Positions 62,382-64,000 of a stretch of DNA of 64,000 nucleotides are shown here, piece by piece (position 1 is the stretch's first letter; each line of letters opens with the position of its first letter). The notes beneath the pieces were generated by a model. That model saw only the letters and a program-made list of their open reading frames with translations. It did not search any database and was not told the DNA's origin. This DNA is from Mesobacillus subterraneus. Lineage in GTDB: Bacteria > Bacillota > Bacilli > Bacillales > Cytobacillaceae. Location of the stretch: contig NZ_RSFW01000009.1 of assembly GCF_003937825.1 (NCBI RefSeq), positions 310,001-374,000 on the forward strand, in the 5' to 3' direction. Both the position numbers and the translations under genes were made by a program.

Positions 62382-62892
62382 TTAATTCGCCTCTTCTCTT
62401 CAACTCTTTTTTTAAGGCAGCCATTGCCCGTGATGTGGTGATTTTCACTTTGCTTTCGCTCCAGCCAAGGATCAAGGCTGTTTCCCTAATCGAGAACTCC
62501 TTGATCTTCCTTAAAATCAAAACCTCCTGATAGCTTAGCTTCAGTGTTTTGATTGCTTTATACAGAAGCGATGTCTTCTCCCCTTTGACAATAATTTCTA
62601 CGGGAGACGGCTGACAGCTTTGGATGACATACTTGTCCAGCGAGAAAAAGCGAAGCCTTTTTCCCCTTCTTAAATGATCAATCGCCACATTGCGGGCGAT
62701 TTTCACCAGCCAGGTAAACATTTGTGATTCTCCATTGAACTGATGAATATGCTTGTACACCTTCAAAAAAGTTTCCTGGGTTAAATCCTCTGCGACTTCT
62801 TTCTTTCCGGTCAATAACAGGAGATAGCCATAAACCTTGTCACTGTATTCCTCGTATACTTTCTGGAAATGAATGCTGTAATGATCGCGCAA
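62365..62892 (-). CDS. ECF-type RNA polymerase sigma factor
   Basis: 175 residues. Region 2: FQKVYEEYSDKVYGYLLLLTGKKEVAEDLTQETFLKVY (about 9-46) and FTWLVKIARNVAIDHLRR. Region 4: LSYQEVLILRKIKEFSIRETALILGWSESKVKITTSRAMAAL (about 120-160). GGAGAATTTT-like sequence precedes the start. Its own upstream region carries an ECF-like promoter, so autoregulation is likely. Extracytoplasmic stress response is the expected role; the specific group was not identified. Confidence 0.88.
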   Translation of the reverse strand: MRDHYSIHFQKVYEEYSDKVYGYLLLLTGKKEVAEDLTQETFLKVYKHIHQFNGESQMFTWLVKIARNVAIDHLRRGKRLRFFSLDKYVIQSCQPSPVEIIVKGEKTSLLYKAIKTLKLSYQEVLILRKIKEFSIRETALILGWSESKVKITTSRAMAALKKELKRRGELIEEII

Positions 62893-62919
62893 AATTCTCC
62901 CCCCTCTTTCAAACAGTTA

Positions 62920-62945
62920 GACGAATGAGAACCAAAAAGGAATCA
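62920..62945 (-). promoter_or_regulatory. ECF-like autoregulatory promoter
   Basis: Minus strand TGATTC (62940-62945), 16 bases, CGTC (62920-62923), similar to the TGAAAC-N16-CGTC pattern of Bacillus ECF sigma factors. It sits 28 bases upstream of the ECF gene. Confidence 0.55.
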
Positions 62946-63035
62946 CTATTTTCAGAATTTTTTTATTTTAATTTAAAATAACAGGAATATTGCAACTTTC
63001 CATGGTGCTTATTGCCTAACTTATTTGGGAAAGGC

Positions 63036-63066
63036 AAAAAAAGCCTGAATGGAAATCCATTCAGGC
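63036..63066 (-). terminator. Terminator of the YjcZ-type genes
   Basis: GCCTGAATGGA and TCCATTCAGGC arms, then TTTTTTT on the minus strand. Confidence 0.85.
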
Positions 63067-63079
63067 ACTTCTGCTTCCT

Positions 63080-63205
63080 CTAGCGACAGCAAGAACATCC
63101 TACGATAATCAAGAGGATGAACAACACAACGATTAAGACAAAACCGCTGCCATAGCCAGCTCCTCCTACACCGTAACCACCGTAACCACAGCATCCGCCG
63201 TACAT
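63080..63205 (-). CDS. YjcZ-family spore mini-protein (41 aa)
   Basis: 41 codons: a Gly/Tyr-rich N-terminus ([19 protein letters not shown]) followed by a membrane helix with the family core [15 protein letters not shown], ending GCSCCR. It matches the YjcZ/YhfH-type sporulation proteins, tiny membrane proteins found in spore-formers. AAGGAGG precedes the start, and the terminator follows. The Cys pairs at both ends could cross-link. Confidence 0.85.
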   Translation of the reverse strand: MYGGCCGYGGYGVGGAGYGSGFVLIVVLFILLIIVGCSCCR

Positions 63206-63241
63206 TATATAACCTCCTTCTAAAAGTCGATTATTTTTAAT

Positions 63242-63346
63242 TTAGTAACCGAAACCCCAAGAAGCTCCGATTATGATTAACAAAATGAACAAAACCACCA
63301 GTAACGCGAAACCTCCGCCGTGCCCGAATCCGCATCCATCAGACAT
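63242..63346 (-). CDS. YjcZ-family spore mini-protein (34 aa)
   Basis: 34 codons: [20 protein letters not shown] and then [14 protein letters not shown]. The same hydrophobic core as the neighbour at 63080, with a shorter Gly-rich start and one Cys. AGGAGGTTG precedes the start. The two genes, 36 bases apart and same strand, are likely a tandem pair in one transcript, probably sporulation-controlled. Confidence 0.85.
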   Translation of the reverse strand: MSDGCGFGHGGGFALLVVLFILLIIIGASWGFGY

Positions 63347-63477
63347 CGTAACAACCTCCTTTTTTTATGTCCCTATATCCTATTCAGGACGTGACATTTG
63401 TGCAATTAAACACCAAAAAAAATACTAGCCCATATTCACCATGGCTAATTTTGCAGCTAATGCGCATGATGCCATAT

Positions 63478-63509
63478 AAAAAAGAGAACCTCTGCAGGCT
63501 CTCTTTTTT
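63478..63509 (-). terminator. Terminator of the 63.5-kb gene
   Basis: AAAGAGAACCT pairs with AGGCTCTCTTT; T/A runs on both sides. Confidence 0.75.
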
Positions 63510-63514
63510 CTGGT

Positions 63515-63880
63515 TTATACAAGTACTTCCTCTTCTTTGGAACTGGATTCATTCAAGAATTCGTATGTAATTAAAGGCGCGACAGGAATCTCCAGCCATC
63601 TTGCCACACCCGTGTTCGTCACTTTCTCCATATATACAGGCTTGCAATCTTCAAGCAGGCAAAGTTTCAAGGTTTGGAAACCGTTGAGTTCGAAAACCAT
63701 TTGTTCGATTTCTTTCTTCTCCTCTGGAGTAGCGAGCACCTTTTCTTTTTTTGGCTCAAGCAGTACGACAATCAATTCCTTCCGCATCTGCTTTTCAAGC
63801 TCCATACGGGCGAAAGCCAGTTTCTTAAGAGTTCTGTTCAATTTCCACATATTGATTCCAGCTATTTTTCTATAGATCAT
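63515..63880 (-). CDS. Hypothetical small soluble protein
   Basis: 121 residues. The N-terminal part is basic and helical (KLNRTLKKLAFARMELEKQMRKELIV), the middle acidic (TPEEKKEIEQMVFELNG) and the end acidic (NESSSKEEEVLV). GGAGG lies eight bases before the ATG. No membrane helix or cysteine motif of note (two Cys). No family recognised. The last 120 bases of the window hold no further gene. Confidence 0.65.
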   Translation of the reverse strand: MIYRKIAGINMWKLNRTLKKLAFARMELEKQMRKELIVVLLEPKKEKVLATPEEKKEIEQMVFELNGFQTLKLCLLEDCKPVYMEKVTNTGVARWLEIPVAPLITYEFLNESSSKEEEVLV

Positions 63881-64000
63881 TCTTTATGCCTCCATTTTTC
63901 CCCCAACTCTCATTCTAAAAGAGAATTCGACAGAAAGTAACAATATATTGGGGTATGGAAGAAATTCCAATCGATTTTTTGTGAAAAGAACAAAATAACA

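Noticed and set aside
1-64000. Prophage, insertion sequence or integrative element
   Set aside because: No integrase, transposase, capsid, relaxase or tRNA-linked repeats were seen; gene content and order fit a conserved Bacillaceae chromosome.

Overview
This window is chromosomal DNA from a low-to-moderate GC, endospore-forming Bacillaceae bacterium (Bacillus/Mesobacillus-like). The evidence is a Spo0E-type phosphatase, a sporulation-type histidine kinase, an alpha/beta SASP, two YjcZ-type spore mini-proteins, SigI/RsgI, S-box and T-box leaders, strong AGGAGG ribosome-binding sites and CcpA/TreR-type operators. From memory, the gene order clpE ... spo0E ... mtnD-B-X-W, mtnE, mtnU ... kinE-like, acyltransferase, ktrD recalls the B. 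subtilis ykr/ykv region, here interrupted by many accessory genes. No tRNA, rRNA, phage, insertion sequence or CRISPR array was seen.

Layout. 1-11.6 kb: the 3' end of a Clp ATPase, an RND pump, an M3 peptidase, a MarR regulator, a LemA/TPM-domain pair, a phosphotransferase, an Fsr-like MFS pump and a hemerythrin-like protein with an Fnr-type promoter. 11.9-15.4 kb: a complete fixXCBA electron-transfer operon preceded by a perfect cre site. 15.9-25 kb: ZIP metal transporter, Spo0E-like phosphatase, the methionine salvage genes mtnDBXW under a SAM riboswitch, mtnE, mtnU, an ArsR-type regulator and a PAS histidine kinase. 25.4-28.8 kb: a 2-oxoacid:ferredoxin oxidoreductase as two fused genes, also behind an Fnr-type promoter. 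29-38.8 kb: acyltransferase, B12 radical SAM enzyme, two tiny overlapping genes, DUF3905-like protein, KtrB-type K+ transporter, SASP, sigI-rsgI and a DUF5667-like secreted protein. 39-50 kb: aldehyde dehydrogenase with an acyl-reductase-like partner, a second RND pump, an NhaC-family transporter behind a T-box whose specifier reads Tyr, an EAL protein and prfC. 50-64 kb: YfhP-like membrane hydrolase, AlaX, YugN-like protein, the trehalose genes treP-treA, YkvA-like protein, a small secreted cysteine peptide, a CUT1 sugar transporter, an ECF sigma/anti-sigma pair and YjcZ proteins.

How it fits together. fixABCX and the ferredoxin oxidoreductase would both supply low-potential electrons. Two promoters with identical Fnr-box geometry suggest an oxygen-limited programme. 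Sugar uptake and fatty-acid/electron-transfer genes carry cre sites. Methionine salvage and the NhaC transporter are under RNA control.

The most unusual structure is non-coding. Three intergenic arrays (3.30, 52.73 and 53.52 kb) use three unrelated short motifs, yet all repeat every 20-21 bp, i.e. two helical turns. Two of the three flank the same yugN-like gene. This looks like one class of DNA-level element with interchangeable motifs. Two other interspersed repeats with imperfect terminal inverted repeats are also present.
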